Source: Rhizobium sp. BK602
GTDB taxonomy: Bacteria > Pseudomonadota > Alphaproteobacteria > Rhizobiales > Rhizobiaceae
DNA: 64,000 bases
NCBI RefSeq assembly: GCF_014195095.1
Contig: NZ_JACIBC010000001.1
Location: 806,001 to 870,000 of the forward strand
Direction: 5' to 3'
The notes beneath the pieces were generated by a model. The model saw only the letters and a list, made by a program, of their open reading frames with translations, was not told the origin of the DNA and ran no database searches. The translations under genes and the position numbers were made by a program. This document shows, piece after piece, positions 62,764 to 64,000 of this stretch. Numbering within the stretch: position 1 is the stretch's first letter; each line of letters begins with the position of its first letter.

Positions 62764-64000
62764 TCAGGGACCGGCGATCTCCGTGCTCTGACCATGATCG
62801 GCGTATGAAGCTTCGCCGAAATGGGCCTTCAGCCGATTTTCCTGACGGCGTTTCGCATAGGGCGTGCTGCGCGCGGCGGTCTCCTGCACCAGAGGATCAT
62901 TGCGCAGGTCGACATCGGCGATGGCTTGGTCGGCATAGGGGAAGAGATCCTGCCGGCCCCAGGCGCGCCAGGCCTTGGCGACGCTCAGGCGCAGCCGGAT
63001 ATAGGTGTAGCCATAGGCGGCGATGGTGCGCCCGAAACGCCAGGCATAGCGGGTATAGAAGCGGAGCGGATTTTCGAGCGGCATGCCATAGCGCCGCTCA
63101 TGACGGTCCATGATGCGGCCGAGCCCGAATTCGGCGAAGGCGACACCCTCGCGGCGTGGGCCCTCGCGGTAGGCGATGAGATTATACAGCGTCGTCAGCC
63201 GCATGCCGTTCTTGAGCTGCACCCGGCGCTTGAACACACGCTCCATGTGCTCGAAATCGTAATAGCGCCGGCTGGCCTCATGGAAGACGGCATCGAGTTC
63301 GGCATCGCTCATGCGCGGGTGATGCGTAACGCGGTGATTGAGATCGTATTTGTTGAAGTCCGGGTCCATCCAGACGCCGGCATCCTTCATACGCTTGTGA
63401 TCCTCGCTGCCGGGCAGGGGCGTGAGGATATTGAAATAGAGCACGTCGATTGCCAATTCCCGCTTGATCAGATCGACATCACGCAGGATGGATTCGCGGG
63501 TATCGGCGGGGAAACCGATGATGTAGCCGCAGCTTATCACCACCGGATGCCGCTTCCATGCCAGCACCATTTCGCGATATTCCTCGATGCGGTTCTGACG
63601 CTTCTTGGCGGCCTCCAGATTGTCGGGATTGATATTTTCCAAGCCGATGAAGATCAGACGGACCCCGGCCCGCACCACCTTGTCGATGAAGCCCGGGATA
63701 CGATGCGCCATGGTATCGACCTGGATCAGCAGCCGCACGTCCAGTCCCTCGCGCTCGCGCAGCTCGATCAGGCGATCGCAATAGGCCTCCCAATTGCGGT
63801 TGCGGGCGAAGTTGTCGTCGGTGACGAAGAACTTGTTGACACCCGCCGCCGCATTCAGCCGGATGATGGTCTCCAGCTCGTCCGCCGTGCGGAAGCGGCT
63901 GTGGCGGCCCTGCACGTTGATGATGGTGCAGAAGGAGCATTCGAACGGACAGCCGCGTCCGAGGTCGAAGCTCGACCAATGCGTGAAGGAGCGCCGTACG
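62764..64000 (-). CDS. B12-binding-type radical SAM protein (5' end outside window)
   Basis: The frame stays open to the window edge, so the N-terminus is missing. Near the edge it reads FDLGRGCPFECSFCTIINVQ, giving the radical SAM cluster motif CxxxCxxC. Next come FFVTDDNFARNRNWEAYCDR, LLIQVDTMAHRIPGFIDKVV and FIGLENINPDNLEAAKKRQN, typical of radical SAM enzymes of the cobalamin-binding, hopanoid/B12 type. The C-terminal 150 residues are a family-specific DUF-like extension. The substrate is not inferable. The missing part should carry the cobalamin-binding domain, if there is one. Confidence 0.85.
   Translation of the reverse strand, partial: VRRSFTHWSSFDLGRGCPFECSFCTIINVQGRHSRFRTADELETIIRLNAAAGVNKFFVTDDNFARNRNWEAYCDRLIELREREGLDVRLLIQVDTMAHRIPGFIDKVVRAGVRLIFIGLENINPDNLEAAKKRQNRIEEYREMVLAWKRHPVVISCGYIIGFPADTRESILRDVDLIKRELAIDVLYFNILTPLPGSEDHKRMKDAGVWMDPDFNKYDLNHRVTHHPRMSDAELDAVFHEASRRYYDFEHMERVFKRRVQLKNGMRLTTLYNLIAYREGPRREGVAFAEFGLGRIMDRHERRYGMPLENPLRFYTRYAWRFGRTIAAYGYTYIRLRLSVAKAWRAWGRQDLFPYADQAIADVDLRNDPLVQETAARSTPYAKRRQENRLKAHFGEASYADHGQSTEIAGP

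Overview
The window is a stretch of chromosome from an alphaproteobacterium of the Rhizobiales, most likely Rhizobium or a close relative. The evidence is the bacterial phosphatidylcholine synthase Pcs, the glnB-glnA order, an sdhE-mfd overlap, a GAAC-N7-GAAC SOS box between uvrA and ssb, IalB, DUF1127 and DUF4864 proteins, rhizobial-type palindromic intergenic repeats, and high GC with strongly GC-ending codons. I cannot fix the species. There is no prophage, IS element, CRISPR array or rRNA operon. Almost all of it reads as core chromosome, with a few small AT-richer patches.

Layout. 1-6900: alkyladenine DNA glycosylase, tRNA-Ser(TGA), FkbM methyltransferase, CcdA-type thiol transporter, AEC permease, UbiH-type hydroxylase, Pcs and a quinone oxidoreductase. 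6934-17260: two ABC uptake systems back to back, a nucleoside/BMP-type cassette (ATPase, two permeases, binding protein) and a YtfQ-YtfR-YtfT-YjfF-type furanose sugar system with a FadR/GntR-type regulator. 17422-20727: glmU and glmS, the UDP-GlcNAc supply genes. 20907-29552: DUF502 protein, phytase-like esterase, recG, sdhE and mfd. 29567-31095: an AT-richer patch with an SH3 protein and a decayed gene, then a FrnE-like DsbA. 31205-38279: YejA-type binding protein, IalB, HspQ, glnA, glnB with a sigma-54 promoter, and the NAD(P)HX repair enzyme.

38286-47653: DUF72 protein, a Phd/VapC-type toxin-antitoxin pair, uvrA and ssb sharing an SOS box, a small decayed AT-rich gene, MarC and gyrA. 47885-48534: three tiny genes for membrane proteins, all on the minus strand. 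48735-52713: coaD, two cyclophilins, queA and tgt (queuosine synthesis). 52760-57286: small membrane protein, VOC protein, SleB-type cell-wall hydrolase, DUF4864 protein, and an HxlR regulator-FabF operon. 57478-64000: a heterodimeric ABC exporter pair, a LysR regulator divergent from a DUF1127 gene, and a radical SAM protein cut by the window edge.

No clearly new multi-gene system is visible. The observations I rate highest are the asymmetric ABC exporter, the HxlR-FabF unit with its candidate operator, the TA pair with a Phd-like double palindrome, the Tgt protein lacking two of four zinc ligands, a leucine at the quinolone position of GyrA, the small membrane protein cluster with a duplicated C-terminal fragment, and several families of palindromic intergenic repeats.
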